A stretch of DNA of 6,818 bases from Candidatus Nitrosopumilus sp. (GTDB lineage Archaea > Thermoproteota > Nitrososphaeria > Nitrososphaerales > Nitrosopumilaceae). A program made the translations under genes and the position numbers. The stretch's first letter is position 1. The number at the start of each line of letters is the position of its first letter. The notes under the pieces were generated by a model. That model made no database searches. It saw only the letters and a list, made by a program, of their open reading frames with translations, and was not told where the DNA came from. The stretch is from assembly GCA_029880665.1 (NCBI GenBank), contig JAOUNZ010000055.1:1-6818 (forward strand), written 5' to 3'. This document shows, one piece after another, positions 1 through 5,041 of the stretch.

Positions 1-96
1 TGGACACAGACAGGTACAAAAGAAAAATCATATAATTCAAGGGGGGCAACAGGCTTTGGGGTAAGATTGATTTTAGATTATTTACAAAATGTGTAA
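1..96 (+). CDS. 3' end of an unidentified protein (partial)
   Basis: Frame 1 is open from the window edge to a TAA at 94-96 and encodes 31 residues ending in LILDYLQNV. The tail contains a glycine-rich turn (RGATGFGVRL) followed by a predicted short helix. I do not recognise the family from this fragment. The glycine-rich turn might suggest a nucleotide-binding loop, but that is too little for a functional call. The reading frame is credible as a real gene end because it stops two bases before the stop codon of the convergent zinc-finger gene, the same tight packing seen at the other convergent pairs in this window. The start and most of the protein lie outside the window. Confidence 0.5.
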   Translation, partial: WTQTGTKEKSYNSRGATGFGVRLILDYLQNV

Positions 97-98
97 AA

Positions 99-236
99 TC
101 AGTATCCTCTACTATTTCTATCAGGCGTGCCAACATTTGGATTTCTAAAACCGTGTTTCTCCATCATGTGGTTGAGAAACCTAATATCATCAGAGAAAGA
201 TTCTCCACATACAGAACAATTCGGCATTAAAGTCAT
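99..236 (-). CDS. 45-residue C2H2 zinc-finger protein
   Basis: This short minus-strand frame begins at ATG 236-234 and ends at TGA 101-99. Near its N-terminus it encodes one classical C2H2 zinc finger: Cys7-x2-Cys10-x12-His23-x4-His28, beginning PNCSVCGESF, with a Phe four residues after the second Cys and a Leu two residues before the first His, where the hydrophobic core residues of the fold normally sit. The remaining 17 residues are polar (GFRNPNVGTPDRNSRGY) and probably unstructured. Such single-finger microproteins are widespread in archaea; roles in nucleic-acid or protein binding are presumed, but no target can be read here. No Shine-Dalgarno site is present. A TATA-like TTTTAATA at 256-263 lies about 24 nt before ATG 236, which favours that start and a leaderless mRNA over the internal ATG at 227. 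The gene lies 42 bp downstream of the co-oriented 5S rRNA gene. Confidence 0.72.
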   Translation of the reverse strand: MTLMPNCSVCGESFSDDIRFLNHMMEKHGFRNPNVGTPDRNSRGY

Positions 237-253
237 ATCAATCCAATCTACTT

Positions 254-264
254 GATATTAAAAG
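254..264 (-). promoter_or_regulatory. TATA-like promoter of the zinc-finger gene
   Basis: Read on the minus strand this is CTTTTAATATC, centred about 24 nt before ATG 236. That is the distance expected when an archaeal TATA box drives transcription starting at or next to the start codon. It lies within the T-rich tail that follows 5S, so the terminator of one unit and the promoter of the next nearly coincide. Confidence 0.45.
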
Positions 265-278
265 ATTAAGTAGAAAAA
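265..278 (-). terminator. T-tract terminator after 5S rRNA
   Basis: Immediately after the 3' strand of 5S helix I the minus strand reads ATTTTTCTACTTAATC: a five-T run followed by further T-rich sequence. Archaeal RNA polymerase terminates on such oligo-T tracts without a strong hairpin, so this is the likely 3' end signal of the 5S transcript. Some read-through into the zinc-finger gene is possible. Confidence 0.5.
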
Positions 279-393
279 TGCCAGCACTGCTGCTTCCCAA
301 GAGCTCTCGCATCTTAGTAGCACAACAGCGACGTCAGGTTTGACTTCCAAGTTCGGAAAGGGATTGGGTCGCACCCTAACGCTATGGCCGGCT
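279..393 (-). rRNA. rrf: 5S ribosomal RNA
   Basis: On the minus strand the segment carries the conserved 5S core: an ATAGCG box near the 5' end, then CCTTTCCGAACTTGGAAGTC, matching the universal loop region (CCGAAC..GGAAGT), then a GCGAGAGCTCTTGGGAAGCA-type 3' half. The ends were set from helix I: GCCGGC (392-387) pairs fully, with one G-U, to GCTGGC (285-280), leaving about 115 nt, close to the usual 5S length. The ends could be off by one to three bases. 5S RNA binds the large ribosomal subunit with uL18 and uL5. There is no 16S or 23S gene next to it in this window, so it has its own transcription unit, as is usual in Thaumarchaeota. Confidence 0.93.
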
Positions 394-417
394 TGATAGA
401 TCTCTAAAGAGTCTCAT

Positions 418-426
418 CTATTAACG
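418..426 (-). promoter_or_regulatory. Possible TATA element of the 5S rRNA gene
   Basis: On the minus strand CGTTAATAG is centred about 28 nt before the predicted 5' end of 5S. It is the best AT-rich match in the right place, but it is weak. The call rests mainly on spacing and on 5S needing its own promoter here. Confidence 0.3.
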
Positions 427-455
427 TAACGCCAGATTTGAAAGTGTTCAAAATA

Positions 456-464
456 GGTATAAAG
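456..464 (+). promoter_or_regulatory. TATA box of the ABCE1 operon
   Basis: GGTATAAAG contains a clean TATAAA at 458-463, whose centre lies about 26 nt before ATG 487. With normal archaeal spacing, transcription would begin at or within a base or two of that ATG, giving a leaderless mRNA. This also argues against the upstream GTG at 472, which would then lie outside the transcript. The purine-rich AAAGGAG at 466-472 looks like a Shine-Dalgarno site but would be upstream of the inferred transcript start. Confidence 0.6.
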
Positions 465-486
465 CAAAGGAGTGCCGGATTACAGC

Positions 487-2274
487 ATGACACATAGGGT
501 TGCAGTTTTGGATCAGGATCTTTGTCAACCAAAAAAATGTGGTTTAGAATGCATAAAATATTGCCCAGTCAATAAATCAGGAGCTGAATGCGTTATTCTA
601 AATGAAGATTCAAAAAAAGCTCAGATTGATGAAGACATATGCAATGGATGTGGGATATGTGTCAAAGTATGTCCATTTGATGCAATCACAATTGTAAATT
701 TAGCTAGCGAATTAGCTACCGATAAAATTCACCAATATGGAGTAAATTCATTTCGACTATACAAATTGCCAACTCCAAAAAAAGGAGAGGTGGTAGGATT
801 ACTAGGAAGAAATGGAATGGGTAAAAGTACAGTAGTCAATATATTATCAGGAAATTTAAAACCTAATCTAGGAAGATATGAAAATCCTCCAGAATGGGAT
901 GAAATTCTAAAACATTATAGCGGAACCGAACTAAAACAACATTTTGATAAAATCCAACAAAAACAAATTCGTGCATCAATTAAACCCCAACAAGTACATC
1001 ACATTGCAGAAGCATTTGGAGGCACGGGAAAAGAGCTTCTTGACAGATATGATGAAAGAGGAGTCTCAAGAGAACTAGTCAGAGAATTAGGATTAAGGAA
1101 TTCCTTGGAACAGAGTCTAAAGGAATTAAGCGGAGGAGAGTTACAAAGAATTGCAGTTGCTGCTGCCGCGTCTAAAGATGCAGAGTTTTACTTTTTTGAT
1201 GAACCATCTTCATATAATGATGTTTTTCAAAGAACAGGAGTCGCTCGAGTAATTCAGAGTTTAGCAAGTATTGGAAAAAGCGTAATGGTCGTGGAGCATG
1301 ATCTAACACTGCTTGATTTTCTTAGTGACTATATCGAAGTATTGTACGGTGAACCGGCAGCATATGGAATTGTTTCAACTATCCTGTCTACAAAGATCGG
1401 AATCAATGTGTTTCTTGATGGGTATTTGCCAAATGAAAATGTTAGATTTAGAGACAAAAAATTTTCTTTTGATGTATCGTCATCAACTACTGACATATTT
1501 GAAGAAGGAAATACAATTGTCACGTATCCAAAATTAGTAAAGGAATATCCCACATTTTCAGTTACAGTTGAACCTGGTCAAGTGAGAAAAGGCGAAGTTG
1601 TGGGAATAATGGGCGCAAATGCTTTAGGTAAAACAACAATGATGAAAATGATTGCAGGAGTTGAAAAACCAGATATAGGCAGTATCGATAAAAAAATAAA
1701 GATAGCATATAAGCCACAGTATCTCCAAAATGACATTGATGTGGAAGTCATATCAGTATTAGACAAAGCAAACGGCAATCAAGTTGAAGGAAGTATGGAA
1801 GAAGAGCAGATACTTGAACCGTTAAAGATTAAAAAACTATACAACAAGTCCATCAAGAATCTTTCAGGAGGGGAACTACAAAAGGTGGCAGTTGCATCAT
1901 GTCTCTTACAGAAAGTAGATTTGTATGCACTAGATGAGCCGTCAGCATTTTTAGATGTCGAGGATAGAATTGCAGTTGCAAAATTCATACAGAAATTTGT
2001 TCGTTCTTTTGGAAAATCTGCAATCATTATTGATCATGATTTGCAGTTAATGGATTTGGTATCAGACACAATGATTATTTTTGAGGGAGAGTCAGGAGTG
2101 GCGGGTAAAGCTACGTCACCAATGCGAAAGGCAGACGCCATGAATAGATTTCTAAAGTCACTTGACATGTCATTTAGAAGAGATGAGAGAAGCTTAAGGC
2201 CACGCGTAAATAAGTTAGAAAGCAGATTAGACAAGGATCAAAAAACATCTGGTAATTATTATTACAAGCATTGA
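487..2274 (+). CDS. abcE1: Ribosome recycling ATPase ABCE1/Rli1
   Basis: ABCE1 splits post-termination ribosomes into subunits in the cytosol together with aRF1 or aPelota, and also acts around initiation. The 595-residue protein has the complete family layout. An N-terminal domain with two [4Fe-4S] clusters has cysteines 13, 18, 22, 26 and 52, 55, 58, 62. NBD1 has Walker A GRNGMGKST (107-115), signature LSGGELQ (214-220), Walker B FFDEP with Asp238/Glu239, and switch His271. NBD2 has Walker A GANALGKTT (376-384), LSGGELQ (459-465), Walker B LDEP with Asp483/Glu484, and His517. The C-terminus keeps the hinge-like SFRRDE...RPRVNKLESRLD block. Both ATP sites look intact. The D-loop after NBD1 reads SSYND where most homologues have SSYLD. 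ATG 487 is preferred over GTG 472 because archaeal family members begin MTHR and a TATA box lies 26 nt upstream. The methyltransferase gene follows immediately. Confidence 0.96.
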   Translation: MTHRVAVLDQDLCQPKKCGLECIKYCPVNKSGAECVILNEDSKKAQIDEDICNGCGICVKVCPFDAITIVNLASELATDKIHQYGVNSFRLYKLPTPKKGEVVGLLGRNGMGKSTVVNILSGNLKPNLGRYENPPEWDEILKHYSGTELKQHFDKIQQKQIRASIKPQQVHHIAEAFGGTGKELLDRYDERGVSRELVRELGLRNSLEQSLKELSGGELQRIAVAAAASKDAEFYFFDEPSSYNDVFQRTGVARVIQSLASIGKSVMVVEHDLTLLDFLSDYIEVLYGEPAAYGIVSTILSTKIGINVFLDGYLPNENVRFRDKKFSFDVSSSTTDIFEEGNTIVTYPKLVKEYPTFSVTVEPGQVRKGEVVGIMGANALGKTTMMKMIAGVEKPDIGSIDKKIKIAYKPQYLQNDIDVEVISVLDKANGNQVEGSMEEEQILEPLKIKKLYNKSIKNLSGGELQKVAVASCLLQKVDLYALDEPSAFLDVEDRIAVAKFIQKFVRSFGKSAIIIDHDLQLMDLVSDTMIIFEGESGVAGKATSPMRKADAMNRFLKSLDMSFRRDERSLRPRVNKLESRLDKDQKTSGNYYYKH

Positions 2275-2279
2275 CGAGG

Positions 2280-3107
2280 ATGTTAAAAAAAGCACTAGAA
2301 AATGTGCTTACAGCGAAAGAAAGTGATGAGTTAATCTCTGCATTTGATCAGATTGGAGACATAATCATCTTAAGAATTCCAGACTCTTTATCGTCAAAGA
2401 AGAAAATCATTGGAGAAACATTGTTAAACAAAGTAAAAATAGCTAGGAGTGTATTTTATCAGGCATCTGCTGTAGAAGGCGATTTTCGGACCAGAGATTT
2501 AGAAATTATTGCAGGAAAAGACAGCACAGAGACAGAATACAAGGAGTTTGGCTGTAAATTCATAGTAGACGTAGAGAATGCATTTTTTTCACCTAGACTA
2601 TCTACAGAGAGGGCGAGAATTGCAAATTTGATTCAAGACGGAGAGGTAGTAACCAACATGTTTGCAGGAATTGGAATGTTTTCCATCATGGCTGCTAGAA
2701 AGAGAAAATGTACAGTATATAGCCTGGATATCAATCCAGTTGCTTCAAAGTTGTGTGAGAGAAATATTGCAATAAACAAACTTGTCGGAAAAGTGATTTC
2801 CATAAATGGTGATGCGTATAAAATAATCAATGAACGGCTAATGAATAAATCAGACAGAACGTTAATGTTGCTACCTGAAAGATCTGATGAATTTTTAGAA
2901 TCAGCAATTAATGCAACCAAAAATGATGGAATCATTCATTATTATTCACATATCCATGCAGATAAGAAATCAGATGCAGTAAAACTTTCAGAAGAGCATT
3001 ATCTTCAAGTTACACCAGTAAAATCAGAGATTCTAGATTCAAAAATAGTTAGAGCTGTAGGTCCAAGATATTATCAAACTGTCGTGGATGTAAGAATTTC
3101 TAAATAA
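2280..3107 (+). CDS. TRM5/TYW2-family SAM-dependent methyltransferase-like protein
   Basis: The class I methyltransferase core of the Trm5/Taw2 family is clear: FFSPRLSTER (102-111), SAM loop NMFAGIGMFSI (126-136), ribose-binding acid in SLDINP (Asp150), GDAY (177-180), LLPE (197-200) and IHYYSH (219-224), ending AVGPRYYQTVVDVRI. Trm5 makes m1G37 in tRNA; Taw2/TYW2 transfers the aminocarboxypropyl group of SAM during wyosine synthesis. The LPE motif resembles the Trm5 NLP, but its Asn, a functionally important residue in Trm5, is Leu here. At 275 residues it is nearer Taw2 in length and seems to lack the N-terminal D1 tRNA-elbow domain of Trm5. I therefore leave the exact reaction open; Trm5-like is my first choice. 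A TTG at 2271 overlaps the abcE1 stop codon and would add three residues. ATG 2280, five bases after that stop, is as plausible. There is no promoter between the genes, so co-transcription with abcE1 is likely. Confidence 0.8.
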   Translation: MLKKALENVLTAKESDELISAFDQIGDIIILRIPDSLSSKKKIIGETLLNKVKIARSVFYQASAVEGDFRTRDLEIIAGKDSTETEYKEFGCKFIVDVENAFFSPRLSTERARIANLIQDGEVVTNMFAGIGMFSIMAARKRKCTVYSLDINPVASKLCERNIAINKLVGKVISINGDAYKIINERLMNKSDRTLMLLPERSDEFLESAINATKNDGIIHYYSHIHADKKSDAVKLSEEHYLQVTPVKSEILDSKIVRAVGPRYYQTVVDVRISK

Positions 3108-3326
3108 CTAATCTTCTGACGTGATTGATGCAGACGATGATTTTGTTGTTGCCATAACATAGCCAATCCATGCTACAACTCCCAGAATACCTCCAGCAAT
3201 CATCAATATTGATAATTGCAAGACAATTGGACTCCACTCAGATAACATTAACAAATATGCATAAAGGAAAAAACCTCCAATACAAAGCACAAAAATAGTA
3301 ATGCCAATTCCTTTTCGCTTGTCCAC
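3108..3326 (-). CDS. Small two-helix membrane protein
   Basis: This 72-residue protein has a short basic N-terminus (MDKRK), a hydrophobic helix at about 8-28, a short loop with Glu30-Trp31, a second helix at about 34-57 containing a GGxxG pattern, and a hydrophilic Ser/Thr-rich tail (TTKSSSASITSED). The positive N-terminus predicts both ends in the cytoplasm and a hairpin in the membrane. No signal peptide cleavage site, metal ligand or catalytic motif is visible and I do not recognise a family. The start codon is GTG at 3326, supported by an AATAAATAA element about 25 nt upstream on the minus strand. The stop codon directly abuts the stop of the convergent methyltransferase gene (no intergenic base). 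It follows the acetyltransferase gene by 37 bp on the same strand. A perfect inverted repeat covers the start codon. Confidence 0.75.
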   Translation of the reverse strand: MDKRKGIGITIFVLCIGGFFLYAYLLMLSEWSPIVLQLSILMIAGGILGVVAWIGYVMATTKSSSASITSED

Positions 3327-3344
3327 AAAAAATAATTTTTTGTG
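3324..3344. repeat. Perfect 10+1+10 inverted repeat over a start codon
   Basis: CACAAAAAAT-A-ATTTTTTGTG is a perfect palindrome with 10-base arms around one central base. On the minus strand it spans the last bases before, and the first bases of, the GTG start of the small membrane protein, just downstream of its TATA-like element (3347-3355). It could be an operator site for a dimeric regulator. Alternatively, because its right-hand arm gives a six-T run on the minus strand 20 bp past the acetyltransferase stop, it could be a terminator for that gene. The sequence alone does not decide between these. Confidence 0.5.
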
Positions 3345-3346
3345 AG

Positions 3347-3355
3347 TTATTTATT
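3347..3355 (-). promoter_or_regulatory. TATA-like element of the small membrane protein gene
   Basis: The minus strand reads AATAAATAA, centred about 25 nt before GTG 3326. This matches the spacing seen at the other genes here and points to a leaderless transcript separate from the upstream acetyltransferase gene. Confidence 0.45.
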
Positions 3356-3363
3356 GGTTTGAA

Positions 3364-3861
3364 CTAATTTAATTCAATTGCCATAAGATATGCATCTTCA
3401 CCATCACGATAGTATGAGTTTAATTGTTGTCGTATAACAAATCCTAATTTTTCATACAGTCTTACAGCCTCATTATTACTACATCTTACTTCCAAGTAAA
3501 ACTCATCACATTTTTTTAATTTGACACCGTTGATTGATTCTTCAACAAGTGCTTGCCCAATACCTTTTCTTCTGTATTCATCAAGAACAGCTATTGAAAC
3601 AACATGACCTTTTTTGACAAAACCTAATTTTTTAAAATTTGAAAAACCGTATTCGGTTTTGCACATAATATATCCAACATGTTTTCCTCCAATCTCAGCT
3701 ACTATAAAGGCCTCAGGAAGTTCTGCCAGTAAACTCTCATAGAAATAATCAGAATAGTGCTCAGGGAGAGTTTTTAGATTAATTTCCATGATAGAAATCA
3801 GATCGCTTGGTCCTGCTCGTCTAATATTACAATTGCCCAGTTGTCTCAGAATTACTTGCAT
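3364..3861 (-). CDS. rimI: RimI/Ard1-type protein N-acetyltransferase (GNAT)
   Basis: This is a single GNAT domain of 165 residues. The N-terminal part has NIRRAGPSDLISIMEIN (12-28) and LPEHYSDYF (32-40), the segment that in archaeal Ard1/RimI enzymes shapes the peptide-binding site. Strand 4 is HVVSIAVLDEYR (86-97), followed directly by the acetyl-CoA pyrophosphate loop RRKGIG (97-102). The C-terminal part has LEVRCSNNEAVRLYEKLGF (123-141) with the conserved Asn and Tyr, then SYYRDGEDAYLM. These are hallmarks of N-terminal protein acetyltransferases such as Sulfolobus Ard1 and bacterial RimI, which transfer acetyl from acetyl-CoA to protein N-termini in the cytosol. The actual substrates cannot be read from the sequence; ribosomal proteins or nascent chains are the usual ones. 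ATG 3861 is supported by a TATA-like element about 25 nt upstream. Confidence 0.9.
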   Translation of the reverse strand: MQVILRQLGNCNIRRAGPSDLISIMEINLKTLPEHYSDYFYESLLAELPEAFIVAEIGGKHVGYIMCKTEYGFSNFKKLGFVKKGHVVSIAVLDEYRRKGIGQALVEESINGVKLKKCDEFYLEVRCSNNEAVRLYEKLGFVIRQQLNSYYRDGEDAYLMAIELN

Positions 3862-3880
3862 AATTCTCTATAAAATTATC

Positions 3881-3890
3881 AATATTTAAT
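3881..3890 (-). promoter_or_regulatory. TATA-like element of the acetyltransferase gene
   Basis: On the minus strand ATTAAATATT is centred about 25 nt upstream of ATG 3861, in the 73-bp divergent region shared with the M50 protease gene. No Shine-Dalgarno sequence precedes the ATG, consistent with leaderless initiation. Confidence 0.5.
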
Positions 3891-3904
3891 TTTAAACCAA
3901 AAGA

Positions 3905-3915
3905 CCATTTAATGG
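3905..3915 (+). promoter_or_regulatory. TATA-like element of the M50 protease gene, inside a short palindrome
   Basis: The TATA-like ATTTAAT is centred 25 nt before ATG 3935. It lies inside a small palindrome, CCATT-T-AATGG, with five-base arms. The spacing supports a promoter for a leaderless mRNA; a regulatory role of the palindrome is only a suggestion. Confidence 0.42.
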
Positions 3916-3934
3916 AAAGACATAATCCAAAGCG

Positions 3935-5041
3935 ATGACGGAACCTACACAGGAAGAAATTATTTTATTGGTAAGTTCTATTTTTGAAGTGAGTGATTTT
4001 AGTAAAACAGAGTTTTCATTAGAGTTTAAAATAGAAAACGTAGAATTTAAATCAAAATTTGAGTATCTGGCAAAAAAATTAGAAGACATGAGTTATGTCT
4101 GCAAATTAGAAGAGATTAAGGGTATAAGATATGTAATTATTCAGAAATTTTCCCCAAAAATACAAAGAAAATGGATGAGTACAGTATGGACTCCTCGAAT
4201 TTTGTTTGCAGTTGTCATTTCATTTGTAATGATTGATGGATATTATAGAACATCTGGTACAAATTCCATTGTTGAGATAGGCGATCCTCTAGAAATGGCA
4301 GGAGTCTATACATTGTCGTTATTAGGAATTTTAGGAGTTCATGAGTTAGGTCACATAATCGCTGCCAAAGCACATGGATTAAGAACAACTTGGCCATACT
4401 TTATTCCAGGATTACCGGTTATTGGCATCCCAACATTTGGAGCATTTATCCAATCACGGGGATTAACAATTAACAGAGAGATTTTATTTGATGTAGCAAT
4501 TGCAGGTCCAATTGCAGGGTTAATTATTGCAGTAATAGTCTCAATCTATGGAGCATATACGGTACCAGTTTTAGATCAAGACATTGCGGCAGGTTTGTTC
4601 GCGGATTCAAAATTGATGGAATGGGAACAGGGAGAACCGTTACTAATGTCTGCCAGTTTAGCACTGTTTGGAAAAGGGGGAACGGGAAACGAGGTGATCA
4701 TGACTCCGGTAATGTTTGCAGCATGGATTGGATTTTTAATTACATTTTTGAATTTGCTTCCAGCTTGGCAATTAGATGGTGGACATATGGCAAGAACGCT
4801 TCTGGGTGTAAAGCTTCACAGATATGCAACTTTTGGCAGTATTGCCATTCTGATTTTGTTAAATTATTGGTTAATGGCATTTTTAATTTTGATCATGAGT
4901 TCAAGAAATCCAGGTGCAACACCATTAGATGATGTATCACCACTTACAAGAAATAGAAAGTTAGCGTATATTGGAATCATAGGACTGGCGATTTTATGTG
5001 CCCCACTACCATCAGATTTTCTACCTAGTTTTTTACCTTAG
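3935..5041 (+). CDS. Site-2-protease-type membrane metalloprotease (peptidase M50)
   Basis: This 368-residue polytopic membrane protein carries the zinc-binding HELGH motif (136-140) in a transmembrane helix and the distal motif LLPAWQLDGGH (274-284), whose Asp281 supplies the third zinc ligand in S2P enzymes. Between them are FGAFIQSRG (168-176) and a GPIAG loop (191-195), both typical of the EGY/S2P branch found in archaea, cyanobacteria and plastids. Residues 1-75 form a soluble, Lys/Glu-rich N-terminal domain of the kind found in archaeal family members. Hydrophobic segments are visible near 88-101, 121-147, 186-207, 257-278, 298-323 and 343-360. Such proteases cut substrates within the membrane, often to release anchored regulators. 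No PDZ domain is seen. No substrate gene is recognisable nearby, though the small membrane protein at 3108-3326 is a topological possibility. The last nine bases overlap the convergent LarA-like gene. Confidence 0.93.
   Translation: MTEPTQEEIILLVSSIFEVSDFSKTEFSLEFKIENVEFKSKFEYLAKKLEDMSYVCKLEEIKGIRYVIIQKFSPKIQRKWMSTVWTPRILFAVVISFVMIDGYYRTSGTNSIVEIGDPLEMAGVYTLSLLGILGVHELGHIIAAKAHGLRTTWPYFIPGLPVIGIPTFGAFIQSRGLTINREILFDVAIAGPIAGLIIAVIVSIYGAYTVPVLDQDIAAGLFADSKLMEWEQGEPLLMSASLALFGKGGTGNEVIMTPVMFAAWIGFLITFLNLLPAWQLDGGHMARTLLGVKLHRYATFGSIAILILLNYWLMAFLILIMSSRNPGATPLDDVSPLTRNRKLAYIGIIGLAILCAPLPSDFLPSFLP

Noticed and set aside
401..414. Small inverted repeat TCTCTAAAGAG upstream of 5S as an operator or processing stem
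   Set aside because: The arms are only four to five bases, which is expected by chance in AT-rich DNA.
472..486. GTG start giving a 600-residue ABCE1
   Set aside because: It lies upstream of the transcript start predicted from TATAAA at 458-463, adds residues not typical of the family, and overlaps the only SD-like sequence.
1313..2234. Several 66-82 codon frames on both strands inside abcE1
   Set aside because: They are antisense or out-of-frame shadows of a strongly conserved ATPase and contain no recognisable domain or promoter.
2633..2935. 100-codon minus-strand frame inside the methyltransferase gene
   Set aside because: It is antisense to conserved SAM-binding motifs, and its hydrophobic composition is what a complemented AT-rich coding sequence gives.
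4621..4932. 103-codon plus-strand frame within the M50 gene
   Set aside because: It runs out of frame across the catalytic LDGGH region and its product looks like a frame-shifted translation.
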